From positions 1 through 39,601 of the forward strand of contig JAJAZN010000221.1 of the NCBI GenBank assembly GCA_026785685.1: 39,601 bases of DNA, read 5' to 3'. This document shows positions 17,755-26,537 of this stretch, one piece after another. The DNA is from Thermoleophilia bacterium (GTDB lineage: Bacteria; Actinomycetota; Thermoleophilia; Gaiellales; Gaiellaceae). A program made the position numbers and the translations under genes. Position 1 is the stretch's first letter. Each line of letters opens with the position of its first letter. The notes below the pieces were generated by a model. The model ran no database searches, was not told where the DNA came from, and saw only the letters and a program-made list of their open reading frames with translations.

Positions 17755-19728
17755 TCAGGCCGGGTCGATCCTGACCAGCTCGTACGGCCAGAGCGTGACG
17801 GCGAGCCGCCCGTCCACGGGCGCGGCGCGCTCAAACCGGCCGCGGAACCCGCGGGGATCGACCCCCGCCTCGGTCGCCGTCGATTCGCTCAGGCGCCTCA
17901 GCTGCACCTCGCCCGCGAGCGGCGACAGGACGACGTCCTGATCGCCAGGTGTCAGATTCGCGATGAGCACGCGTATCGCTCCGTCCTCGGTGCGCACTGC
18001 GAACCCGATCGCCGAAAGAACGCTGCTCGACTCGCACGCGAGGACCTCTGCCCCACTCCAGCCGATGACGTCGGCGAGTGGATGGTAGAGCGGGAAGACC
18101 GCCCCGGCCCGCGAGGCGAACAGCTCGGGCAACGGCGAACCCGAGGCACGTTCGATCACGCCGCGCCAACCGGTCGATTCGTAGTACGTGACCGTTGCTG
18201 CACCCGCCTCGCTGATGTACTTGAGGCTGCCCGCCGTCCAGGCGGCTCCGAAGAGCGACGACTGGCGCACGTCCACCGAGTCAGGCAGCGCACCCGCCGG
18301 CGTCGGGGGCGGATCTCCCGCGGCGTGGAAGTTGTAGCGACGGCGCATGGTGATAGGTGAGACCGTGATGGGCTTGTCGGACGCGACGGCCCGGGCGCTG
18401 CGCACCGTCTCCGCCTGCGCATCGAGGTTCTCGACCACATCGACGTCGGTGAACGCGTGGACCTGCGGGGTCAGTGAGTAGCACACGCCGTCCCAGCTCG
18501 CATGGTCCGGCCGGGTGCGGTTGATCTCCGTGAAGTAGATCTCCGTCCCCCCGATGAACGACGCACCCGGCAGCACGCCGGCGAGCGCTACGCGGGCGAC
18601 GTCGACGAGACCAGCAGGCGTCGTTTCCTCGGGCGTAGCGGTGCGCCCACCCGCGAGCGTGACGAGTACGCGATCGACTGCCGGCCCACCCGCGAGGGCC
18701 TCTGCCAGTGCGGTGAGCTCGTCGACGTGCTCTTCGCGGAACATGAGCGCGAGCTCGAGCGCAGAGCCCATTCGCCCGGCCGTCGCCTGCGCGCCGGAGA
18801 GGGACTCTCGCCAGTCTGGCGCGTCGAGACGGACCTCGATGCGGAGATGCCGCGGCGAGAGGTCTGCCAGCACCTGCGCCTCGTGGTCATCCGGACGGTG
18901 TCCGTCACGGTCGAAGCCGAGCCCGATGACAGGGACACGTGTCCCGGTGGGTTCGCCTAGCGTCAACCAAATCGGCCTCGCGGCGTCGTCCGTCGCGGGA
19001 ACGTCGATCGGCGTGATCACGAGCCGTTGTCGCAGCGCTTCACCCGCCGCGAGCCGATGCGGAAACCCGAGCGCGATCGGAGTGGAGTAGGTCTTGAAGT
19101 TCGCGTCCGTCCAGTTGCGGTGATCCTCCGTCTCCCAGAGATCTTCCTCGAACTCGAGGAGCAGCGAGCCACCCGATTCGAGATCGACCTCGAGCCGGTC
19201 GTACGCTGCAAACAGCGCGTTGTACGCCCCGTCGACGATCGCCTGCGGGCCGATCAGATCGGGGAAGGCTCCCACCAGCTCTCCAGCCGGAGTCCTTGCC
19301 GTGAACGACGCTCCGGCGGTCTCGCGCCACGGGTGGTGGACGCAGAGCCCGATCCGGTTGTAGGCGAGGTCTGCCTCCGCTCGTCCGTCGAGGAGAATCT
19401 CGACGCGACCATCCTCGTCACCGGTAATGACACCGTGCCAGCTGAAGTCGACATCGCGGCGAGCGTGCCGCATGTCGAACTCGAGTCGGAAGCTTCCGTC
19501 CCCCTCCTCGAGCGTCATCCCCGACACGACACCCGGAACCGTGTCCCAGTCCTCGTCCCGCACGGCGGCATAGACGCGTCGGATGAGCTCGGTACCACCG
19601 ATCCTGAGGTAGCGGAGATCAACGCCGTCGAGGAGTAGAAAGACAGGGCCTGCACGAAGCATGCGCATCTCGGGAATCGGGCTATGACTCCCGTGGAGCA
19701 CCTGCAGGCTGCCGGTTGATGTCGTCAT
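17755..19728 (-). CDS. D-apionate-lactonase-like protein (657 aa)
   Basis: Overall length and N-terminal pattern (LRAGPVFLLLDGVDLRYLRIGGTELIRRVYAAVRDEDWDTVP) resemble my recollection of ApnL-type lactonases; no database check possible. Confidence 0.5.
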   Translation of the reverse strand: MTTSTGSLQVLHGSHSPIPEMRMLRAGPVFLLLDGVDLRYLRIGGTELIRRVYAAVRDEDWDTVPGVVSGMTLEEGDGSFRLEFDMRHARRDVDFSWHGVITGDEDGRVEILLDGRAEADLAYNRIGLCVHHPWRETAGASFTARTPAGELVGAFPDLIGPQAIVDGAYNALFAAYDRLEVDLESGGSLLLEFEEDLWETEDHRNWTDANFKTYSTPIALGFPHRLAAGEALRQRLVITPIDVPATDDAARPIWLTLGEPTGTRVPVIGLGFDRDGHRPDDHEAQVLADLSPRHLRIEVRLDAPDWRESLSGAQATAGRMGSALELALMFREEHVDELTALAEALAGGPAVDRVLVTLAGGRTATPEETTPAGLVDVARVALAGVLPGASFIGGTEIYFTEINRTRPDHASWDGVCYSLTPQVHAFTDVDVVENLDAQAETVRSARAVASDKPITVSPITMRRRYNFHAAGDPPPTPAGALPDSVDVRQSSLFGAAWTAGSLKYISEAGAATVTYYESTGWRGVIERASGSPLPELFASRAGAVFPLYHPLADVIGWSGAEVLACESSSVLSAIGFAVRTEDGAIRVLIANLTPGDQDVVLSPLAGEVQLRRLSESTATEAGVDPRGFRGRFERAAPVDGRLAVTLWPYELVRIDPA

Positions 19729-19829
19729 GGTGATCCTCCTTGTCAGGCGGCGAACGGACGGGGTTGTCAGAGCAGGTCGAACGTGATGCGAACGTCAGGG
19801 GTCGCAACTGCGACCGTGCCATAGAGCGG

Positions 19830-20213
19830 TCAGGTCCCGGCAAAGGACTCGACGAGCGCCTCGGCCTCGCTCGCAGTGACCCCTTCCAGGGTGAAGTGGA
19901 CGCCGACGGTGTGGAAGATCGAGTACCGCGGGTGCACCGGCTTGTTTCGATCCATCGTCGCCCGTACAGCGACGCCGACCGACTCGAGTCGAACGCCCGT
20001 CCGCTGCGCCAGCACCTGCAGCAATTCGACACCGCAAGCCGCGACTCCTGACAGGAAGATCTCGGCTGGGGTGACAGCCTCGCCGGGGCAGCCGTTCTGG
20101 ACTGGGCCATCGACGACGAAGTGATGGTCGCGCGCGGCGCACAAGACGCGCCCGAAGACGTCCGTGTTCCGGGCGGTGACTTCGAACTCGCGAATGTCGG
20201 GCTGAGCGGTCAT
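19830..20213 (-). CDS. OsmC family protein
   Basis: CPGEAVTPAEIFLSGVAACGVELLQVLAQRTG, typical OsmC Cys region; ATGA overlap with the upstream gene. Confidence 0.85.
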   Translation of the reverse strand: MTAQPDIREFEVTARNTDVFGRVLCAARDHHFVVDGPVQNGCPGEAVTPAEIFLSGVAACGVELLQVLAQRTGVRLESVGVAVRATMDRNKPVHPRYSIFHTVGVHFTLEGVTASEAEALVESFAGT

Positions 20214-21265
20214 GCCGACGTTCCTCCCGGCTCGGCAGCAAAGCGGGCGAGCTTCTCGGTGAACGCAGGGATCTCGAGCACACCCGGGTTCGCGAGGTCG
20301 GGTGGAACCACGCCGGCTGCGACGGCGAGCAGCGCGTCGCACGCACCCCCGATGCAGCCCTCCAGGAGTTCGTCCGTGTACCCGAGCGAATGCGGGGCGC
20401 CAACGACGTTCGGCAGGGAGAGGAGAGGATCGTCCGCCGGCAGCGGCTCGGGATCGAGGACGTCGACTCCGGCCCCGGCGAGCCGTCCTCCACGGAGCGC
20501 CTCGACGAGCGCTCGCTGGTCGACGATCGCGCCACGGGCGACGTTCACGAGCGTCGCCGACGGCTTCATTAGGCCGAGGCGTCGCGCATCCAGCATCCCC
20601 CGTGTCTCCGCGTTCAGCGGACACGTGACGACGACGACATCGGCCTGGGCCAGTAACTCGTCGAGCGGAACCTGCTCGACCTCCGGCTCCGCGCGCGAGG
20701 TGCGTGACGTGACGACGACACGCATGCCCCACGGCGCAAGGAGCCGCTCGACCTCACGGCCGATCCGGCCGTAGCCGATCACGCCGAGGGTGCGACCGAC
20801 AAGACCCCTGCCTGTGGGAGCAAAGCGGCGTTCGCCCCAGTTGCCGTCGTGCAGCGCCTGGTCGCGCTCCCGTAGGCGGTGGGCCAGCGCGAGCACGAGG
20901 GTCACGGCTGCCGACGCCATCGGATGCGTGACACCCCCGGGTGTGATCGTCACCGCGATCCCCCGCGCCGTGCACGCCTCGAGGTCGATGAAGTCGAGGC
21001 CGACGCCGTGCCGCGCGATCAGGGCGAGTCGGTCGAGCCCCTCGACGCTCGCTGCCGTGACGGGAGAGGAGAAGTGGTAGAGGCCGTCGATCCCCGAGAG
21101 CACATCCGGTGTCAGCGGCCGGGCGTTCTCAGCCAGAAACCTCCACTCGAGGCCGTCGACCGCCAGGGCAGACAGATCGTGGGGAGCAAAGGCGAGGACA
21201 TCGCCCTGCCGCCACAGGTCGCGGGTAACGCCGATCCGAAATGGTTGCAGTCGGTCAGTGTGCAT
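20210..21265 (-). CDS. D-isomer-specific 2-hydroxyacid dehydrogenase
   Basis: GRTLGVIGYGRIGREVERLLAPWG, LVNVARGAIVDQRALVEALRGGRLAGAGVDVLDPEPLP. Confidence 0.92.
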   Translation of the reverse strand: MHTDRLQPFRIGVTRDLWRQGDVLAFAPHDLSALAVDGLEWRFLAENARPLTPDVLSGIDGLYHFSSPVTAASVEGLDRLALIARHGVGLDFIDLEACTARGIAVTITPGGVTHPMASAAVTLVLALAHRLRERDQALHDGNWGERRFAPTGRGLVGRTLGVIGYGRIGREVERLLAPWGMRVVVTSRTSRAEPEVEQVPLDELLAQADVVVVTCPLNAETRGMLDARRLGLMKPSATLVNVARGAIVDQRALVEALRGGRLAGAGVDVLDPEPLPADDPLLSLPNVVGAPHSLGYTDELLEGCIGGACDALLAVAAGVVPPDLANPGVLEIPAFTEKLARFAAEPGGTSA

Positions 21266-21266
21266 G

Positions 21267-21277
21267 CCGTATGATCG
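21267..21277 (+). promoter_or_regulatory. Candidate regulator site CCGTATGATCG
   Basis: Divergent promoter between the 2-hydroxyacid dehydrogenase and ridA. Confidence 0.35.
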
Positions 21278-21303
21278 ATTCTTTCACATCAAGGAAGGCT
21301 GCA

Positions 21304-21693
21304 ATGACCAAGCGCGTTGTCGTTGGCGAATTGCCGGTCGGGGGAACCGACCCCCTCATCTCGAGTGCCGTCCGCTGGGGAGATCTGCTCTTCCTCTCCG
21401 GCCGGGCACCGATCGATACCACATCGATGGAGATCGTGTCGACGGACTTCACCGAACAGGCACAAAGCGTCATCGATCAGATCCTGGCATCCCTGGCCGA
21501 GGCGGGATCCGGCCCCGAGCATGTTCTGCGCGTGCAGTGTTACCTCCTCGACGCCGGCGACTTCGACGCTTGGAACGCGCTCTGGGCCTCCACCTTCCCT
21601 GCCCCACGACCCGTGCGGACGACGATCGTGACCAGTTTCACGATCCCCGGAATGCTGATCGAAATCGAGGTCACGGCAGGGATCCCATCATGA
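21304..21693 (+). CDS. RidA (YjgF/YER057c/UK114) family protein
   Basis: LLFLSGRAPID, TEQAQSVIDQILASLAEAGSGPEHVLRVQCYL, RTTIVTSFTIPGMLIEIEVTA. Confidence 0.9.
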   Translation: MTKRVVVGELPVGGTDPLISSAVRWGDLLFLSGRAPIDTTSMEIVSTDFTEQAQSVIDQILASLAEAGSGPEHVLRVQCYLLDAGDFDAWNALWASTFPAPRPVRTTIVTSFTIPGMLIEIEVTAGIPS

Positions 21694-22958
21694 GAGTCGT
21701 CGTTGTCGGAGGAGGGATCTCCGGGCTCTGCTGTGCGTACTACCTGCGGAAGCGCGATATCGAGGTGACGGTTCTCGACTCGGCGCATGTCGGTTCGCGG
21801 TCTGCGTCGTCATGGGGGAACGGCGGCTGGATCGCTCCGGCCCAGGCCGGCCCTCTGCCCGAGCCCGGGCTCACGCTCCACGGGCTGCGCGCCCTCGTCC
21901 GCAGCGATTCTGCGCTCTATTTCCGCCCCAGCTACCTTCCCCGCGTGGCGCCATGGCTGGCGCGCTTCCAGACGTACTGCAACCAGGGCGACTACGACTG
22001 CGGCGTCGCAGCACTTGCCGGGCTCGGCAAGCGGTGCTTCGAACTGGTCGACGAGATGGTCGCCGACGGCATCACCTTCGACCTCTGGAAGCTCGGGATG
22101 GTCTGTGCCACGGGCAAGCCCGAGGATGCACGCAAGGTCCTGCGAAGCCTGGAAGGGATGCGTCAGTACGGCTACGAGCTCCCGGACGACGTCCTCGGCG
22201 AGAGCGAGATTCACGATCTGGAGCCGTCCCTCAACAGCAAGGTCAGATCCGGCTTCCATCTCACGGCCCAGTGGAACGTGAAAGCGGACACGCTGGTTAC
22301 GGGGCTCGGGACGAAGCTCCGCGAGATGGGTGTCGAGATCCTCGAGGGCACCGAGGTCGCCGGGTTCGATAGGACCGAGGGTTCCGTCCGCGCGGTGCAG
22401 ACGAGTCGCGGCGACATCGCCGCCGACCATTTCGTGCTCGCCGCGGGATCGTGGACGACGCCACTCGCGCGGAAGCTCGGCATCTCGATCCCGATGGAGC
22501 CAGGCAAGGGGTACTCGTTCCTGCTGAAGCCGAAGATGATGCCGAAGCACGGCATTCTCTTTGCCGATATCCACGCCGGAGTGACGCCGCTCGGCGACCG
22601 CGTTCGTATCGGCGGGACGATGGAGTTCTCCGGCTACGACCTCTCGATCGATCAACGGCGCATCACGAACCTGTTCAACCTGGCGCGCGGCTACATCGAC
22701 CTCGAGCAGCCCAACTACGAGGAGCCCTGGGCGGGGCTCCGCCCGATGACTGCGGACGGGCTTCCGATCCTCGACTGGGCACAGCCCTACCGCAACGCGT
22801 ACGTGGCGACGGGGTACTCGATGCTCGGGATGACGCTCTCGCAGACCGCTGGCGAGGCGATGGCGGAGATGATCACCACCGGCACGAGACCAGCGCTGTT
22901 CGAGCCGTTCCGGATCGACCGCTTTCCGAAGTGGATCGTCCGACGTTCCGGAGCCTGA
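21690..22958 (+). CDS. FAD-dependent oxidoreductase (DadA/D-amino-acid dehydrogenase-like)
   Basis: VVVVGGGISGLCCAYYLRKR, SSWGNGGWIAPAQAGPLPEPG, GLRPMTADGLPILD, YVATGYSMLGMTLSQTAGEAMAEMI; ATGA overlap with ridA. Confidence 0.92.
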   Translation: MRVVVVGGGISGLCCAYYLRKRDIEVTVLDSAHVGSRSASSWGNGGWIAPAQAGPLPEPGLTLHGLRALVRSDSALYFRPSYLPRVAPWLARFQTYCNQGDYDCGVAALAGLGKRCFELVDEMVADGITFDLWKLGMVCATGKPEDARKVLRSLEGMRQYGYELPDDVLGESEIHDLEPSLNSKVRSGFHLTAQWNVKADTLVTGLGTKLREMGVEILEGTEVAGFDRTEGSVRAVQTSRGDIAADHFVLAAGSWTTPLARKLGISIPMEPGKGYSFLLKPKMMPKHGILFADIHAGVTPLGDRVRIGGTMEFSGYDLSIDQRRITNLFNLARGYIDLEQPNYEEPWAGLRPMTADGLPILDWAQPYRNAYVATGYSMLGMTLSQTAGEAMAEMITTGTRPALFEPFRIDRFPKWIVRRSGA

Positions 22959-22985
22959 GAACACCGGGCGGCGACAACCGATCGA

Positions 22986-23670
22986 CTATGCGACGAGGTC
23001 CTGACGCACCCGGGCTGCGATCTGATCGATCGCGGCTTGCGAGCGGTTCAGGACTGCGGGCATCCGCAGAAAGCCGTGCACCATGCCGTCGTAGCGTATG
23101 TGCTCGACGGAAACTCCTACCTGTCCGAGACGCACTGCGTAGGCCTCTCCCTCGTTGCGCAACGGGTCGTACTCGGCCGTCAGGACGAGGGACAGACGCA
23201 ACGCCCGCCAGATCCGGCGCGCGCATGGGTGAAAACTGCGGGTCGGCGGCTCCTGCCAGGTCTGGAAGATAGAGGTTCCAGAACCATTCCATCGTCGCGC
23301 GCTCGAGACCGTATCCCGATCCGTTCGCCGCGTACGAGGGGGTCGCGAAGGAGCAATCCTTGACGGGAACGTCGAGCACCTGCAACCGCAGCGGCAGCCC
23401 TCGATCGCGAGCACGTAGCGCTAGGAGGGCGGCCAGATGCCCACCTGCATTGCCGCCTCCCACGGCGATCTGGCCGAACTCCGACGCCGCCCAGGCCCTT
23501 GCGGCCCAGGCGTCATCGACCGCAGCCGGGTGCGGATCCTCGGGAGCGAGTCGGTACTCAGCCGCCACGACCGTGCTACCCGAGCGGGCCGCGAGAGCAC
23601 GGCGATAGGGACGGAAGCTCCCGGCAGCGGCTGCTTCCAGCCAGGCTTGTGCCTGTGGGTCGAGCGGCAC
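22986..23670 (-). pseudogene. Alpha/beta hydrolase (HSL/Aes esterase family), degraded
   Basis: MPLDPQAQAWLE + STVVAAEYRLAPEDPHPAAVDDAWAA + frameshift to LVLTAEYDPLRNEGEAYAVRL...HGFLRM; HGGG region missing, GDSAG replaced by GGNAG. Confidence 0.8.
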
Positions 23671-23673
23671 TCG

Positions 23674-24836
23674 CTACCAGTCCCCAACCGCGCCGTCGTC
23701 GTGGAACACGCGTGCCGGGATCTCCGGTTCGTACGGATGCAGCGCCGCGGCCACCTCGTCGACCTCGACACCGATCCCGGGCCTCGTCGGCGGCAGCACA
23801 TGCCCGTCGACGATCTGCAGCGGGGCGTCGACGACCTCGTCACGCCACGGAACGTCGGAGCGCATCACCTCCTGGATCAGGAAGTTCGGCATGGCAAGCG
23901 CAACGTGCACGTTGACCGCCGTGGCGATCGGCCCGAGCGGGTTGTGCGGGGCCATCGACACGAACGCAGTCTCGGCCGCTGCCGCGATGCGCGTCACCTC
24001 CGAGACACCACCACAGTGGCAGATGTCCGGTTGAGCCACCGCGCAGGCGCGCCTCTCGAACACCTCGCGGAACTCCCAACGTGTGACGAGCCGCTCGCCC
24101 GTGGCGATCGGGAAGGGCAGGGCACGTGCCACCTCGACGAGTGCGTCGACGTTGCCCGGCTGGACCGGCTCCTCGAAGAACCATGGATCGTACGTTGCCA
24201 GGGCGTGCCCGTACCGGATCGCGGCAGCGGGGGTCGTCCGTCCGTGGAGGTCGACCATGACGTCGACGTCAGGGCCGACGGCGTCGCGCACGGCGCCCAT
24301 AAGCGCCTCGGCCCGTCGCACCGCGGCTGCCCCTTCGAGCGCGCGGCTCACCGGGACGGCGAGGATCTTGAGCGCGGTGAACCCGTCGGCGACGCTCTCT
24401 CGCGCGCGCGCGCTGCGAACGACGCTTCGCTGGCGTCGTCGTAGACGGCGGTCGAATCGCCTCCGCCGAGATGATCATAGAGGCGCACGCGGTCGCGAAC
24501 GCGCCCGCCGATCAGCTCGTAGAGCGGCACACCGAGCGCCTTCGCCTTGACATCGTGGAGCGCCTGGTCGATGCCGCTGATCGCGGACATCGTGACGACG
24601 CCGCCCTTCCAGAACTGCTGCCGGAACATCGCTTGCCAGAGGTGCTCGATACGGAAGGGGTCCTCACCGACGACGATGTCGGCGAGATCCCGGATCGCGC
24701 CGACGACGCCCTGCGTCTTCCACTCGAGCGACGCCTCGCCCCACCCGGTCACACCCTCGTCCGTTGTGACCTTCACGAACACCCAATTACGCAGGTGTGC
24801 GTTGACGACCACGGTATCGAGCGCAGTGACCTTCAC
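23674..24836 (-). pseudogene. Galactonate-dehydratase-like enolase-superfamily protein, frameshifted near 24394-24413
   Basis: N-part 24348-24836 (VTMSAISGIDQALHDVKAKALGVPLYELIGG) and C-part 23674-24351 (VDLHGRTTP, FFEEPVQPGNVD, AQPDICHCGGVSE, APHNPLGPIAT) in different frames. Confidence 0.82.
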
Positions 24837-24837
24837 T

Positions 24838-25593
24838 TCAGACCCCGGGCGGGCCGAGCACGCGGCCGCCGTCCACCGAGATCACGATGCCCGTCACCCA
24901 GTCTGCCTCGACGTCGACGAGATGCCAGATCCACCGAGCGATGTCCTCGGGTTGCCCGATCCGTCCGAGCGGAACCAGCGCGCCGAGCACGCGCACGCGT
25001 TCCTCGGGATCTTCTGCCGCGAGGTGGAACTCCGTCAGCACCGGTCCTGGACGGACGCACGCCACTCTGATGCGATCGGGCGCGAGCTCGGCGGCCATGT
25101 TCATCGTCATGTGCTCGAGCGCCGCCTTGGCGAGCCCGTAGACCGTCTGCTGCGGCCGGTACATCACCGCGGCTGCCGACGAGACGTTGACGACGACAGG
25201 CGCAGGGGAGGCGCGAAGCGCAGGGAGGGCCGCCTGGACGAGGAAGTAGGGAGCACGCAGGTTGGTCGCCATGACATCGTCGAAATCATCGAGTGTGAAC
25301 TCCGCGATCGGCTTCAAGCGGTAGGTGGCGGCGTTGTTCACGATTACGTCGAGCCTGCCGCGCGCCTCGAGCACGGCATCGACGACCTCCGACGGCGCCC
25401 GCGCCTGACCCAGGTCGGCCGGCACGGCGAACGCACGCCCACCGCTACCCGTGATCGCGTCGACGACGGCGTCGAGCCGCTCGCGTCTCCTGCCGACGAG
25501 CGCCACGTCGAGCCCTTTCTCTGCGAGCAGCCGCGCGGCCGACTCCCCGATCCCGGAACCGGCTCCCGTGATGACGGCGACGCGGTCATCCAT
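24838..25593 (-). CDS. Short-chain dehydrogenase/reductase
   Basis: VAVITGAGSGIGE, VNNAATY, NVSSAAAVM...YGLAK, VTGIVISVDGG. Confidence 0.92.
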   Translation of the reverse strand: MDDRVAVITGAGSGIGESAARLLAEKGLDVALVGRRRERLDAVVDAITGSGGRAFAVPADLGQARAPSEVVDAVLEARGRLDVIVNNAATYRLKPIAEFTLDDFDDVMATNLRAPYFLVQAALPALRASPAPVVVNVSSAAAVMYRPQQTVYGLAKAALEHMTMNMAAELAPDRIRVACVRPGPVLTEFHLAAEDPEERVRVLGALVPLGRIGQPEDIARWIWHLVDVEADWVTGIVISVDGGRVLGPPGV

Positions 25594-25643
25594 GGTGTCG
25601 ACGATACTACGGATGTGTCGTCGTCGCGCGCTTCGAGAGGAGG

Positions 25644-26537
25644 ATTGAGATCCGCGTCCTGATTGTCGGTGCCGGCCTGATGGGAGCGCAGATCGGCTGC
25701 GAGTACGCGCTGGGTGGCCACGACGTCACGCTTGTGGCCCGCGACGTCGGACAGCTCGAGCGGCGCGTCACGGATGCTTTCAAACTCGTCGAGACGTACG
25801 GAATCGCTGGAACCGACGCCGTCGACGCCGCGCGCCAGAGCATCGTGTTTGGGGGCACGCTCGACGACGACGTGCTCGTCTGCGACCTCGCAGTGGAGTC
25901 TCTCCCCGAAGACATGGAACTGAAGACGCGGCTCCTGCGAGCTGTCGCCTCTGCGTCGCCCGATGCAATCCTCGCCTCCAACACTTCCTCGATCCCGATC
26001 AGCACTCTGGGCGAGGCGGTGGGAGTCCCCGAGCGTGTCCTCGGCACGCACTATCTCAACCCTCCGCTCCTCATGCCCACAGTGGAGCTCATCTCCGGTA
26101 GAGACACCGATCCCGCCCTCGCCTCACGCCTCCACGCGACGCTCCTGGCGCTCGGCAAGCTGCCGATCGTCGTGCGCAAGGATGTCCCCGGCTTCATCTG
26201 GAACCGCCTCCAGTTCGCACTCGTCCGCGAGTGCGTCTGGCTCGTCGAGAACGGCGTCGCGAGCGCCGAGGATGTCGACACAGTGATGCGCGAGGGTCTC
26301 GCCCGGCGCTGGCGGCACGTCGGGCCCATGCGGGCGATCACGCTCGGTGGGATCGACACGTGGAATCGAGCGGGGCGGAACATCGTGCCCGAGCTCTCCG
26401 CGGTGTCGGCGCTCCCCGACCTGGCCAAGGTCGCCGTCACCGGTGGCAGCCCCGAAATCGACCGAGCAGCGCGGGACGACGCCCTGGCCCGTGAGCTCCG
26501 GAACGCCCACTCAACCGGAAAGCGAGGAACGCAATGA
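25644..26537 (+). CDS. 3-hydroxyacyl-CoA dehydrogenase-type NAD-binding protein; start uncertain
   Basis: Frame reads I-E-I-RVLIVGAGLMGAQIGCEYALGGHDVTLVARD upstream of ATG 25680; ASNTSSIPI, GTHYLNPPLLMPTVELI, VVRKDVPGFIWNRLQFALVRE. Confidence 0.85.
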   Translation: MEIRVLIVGAGLMGAQIGCEYALGGHDVTLVARDVGQLERRVTDAFKLVETYGIAGTDAVDAARQSIVFGGTLDDDVLVCDLAVESLPEDMELKTRLLRAVASASPDAILASNTSSIPISTLGEAVGVPERVLGTHYLNPPLLMPTVELISGRDTDPALASRLHATLLALGKLPIVVRKDVPGFIWNRLQFALVRECVWLVENGVASAEDVDTVMREGLARRWRHVGPMRAITLGGIDTWNRAGRNIVPELSAVSALPDLAKVAVTGGSPEIDRAARDDALARELRNAHSTGKRGTQ

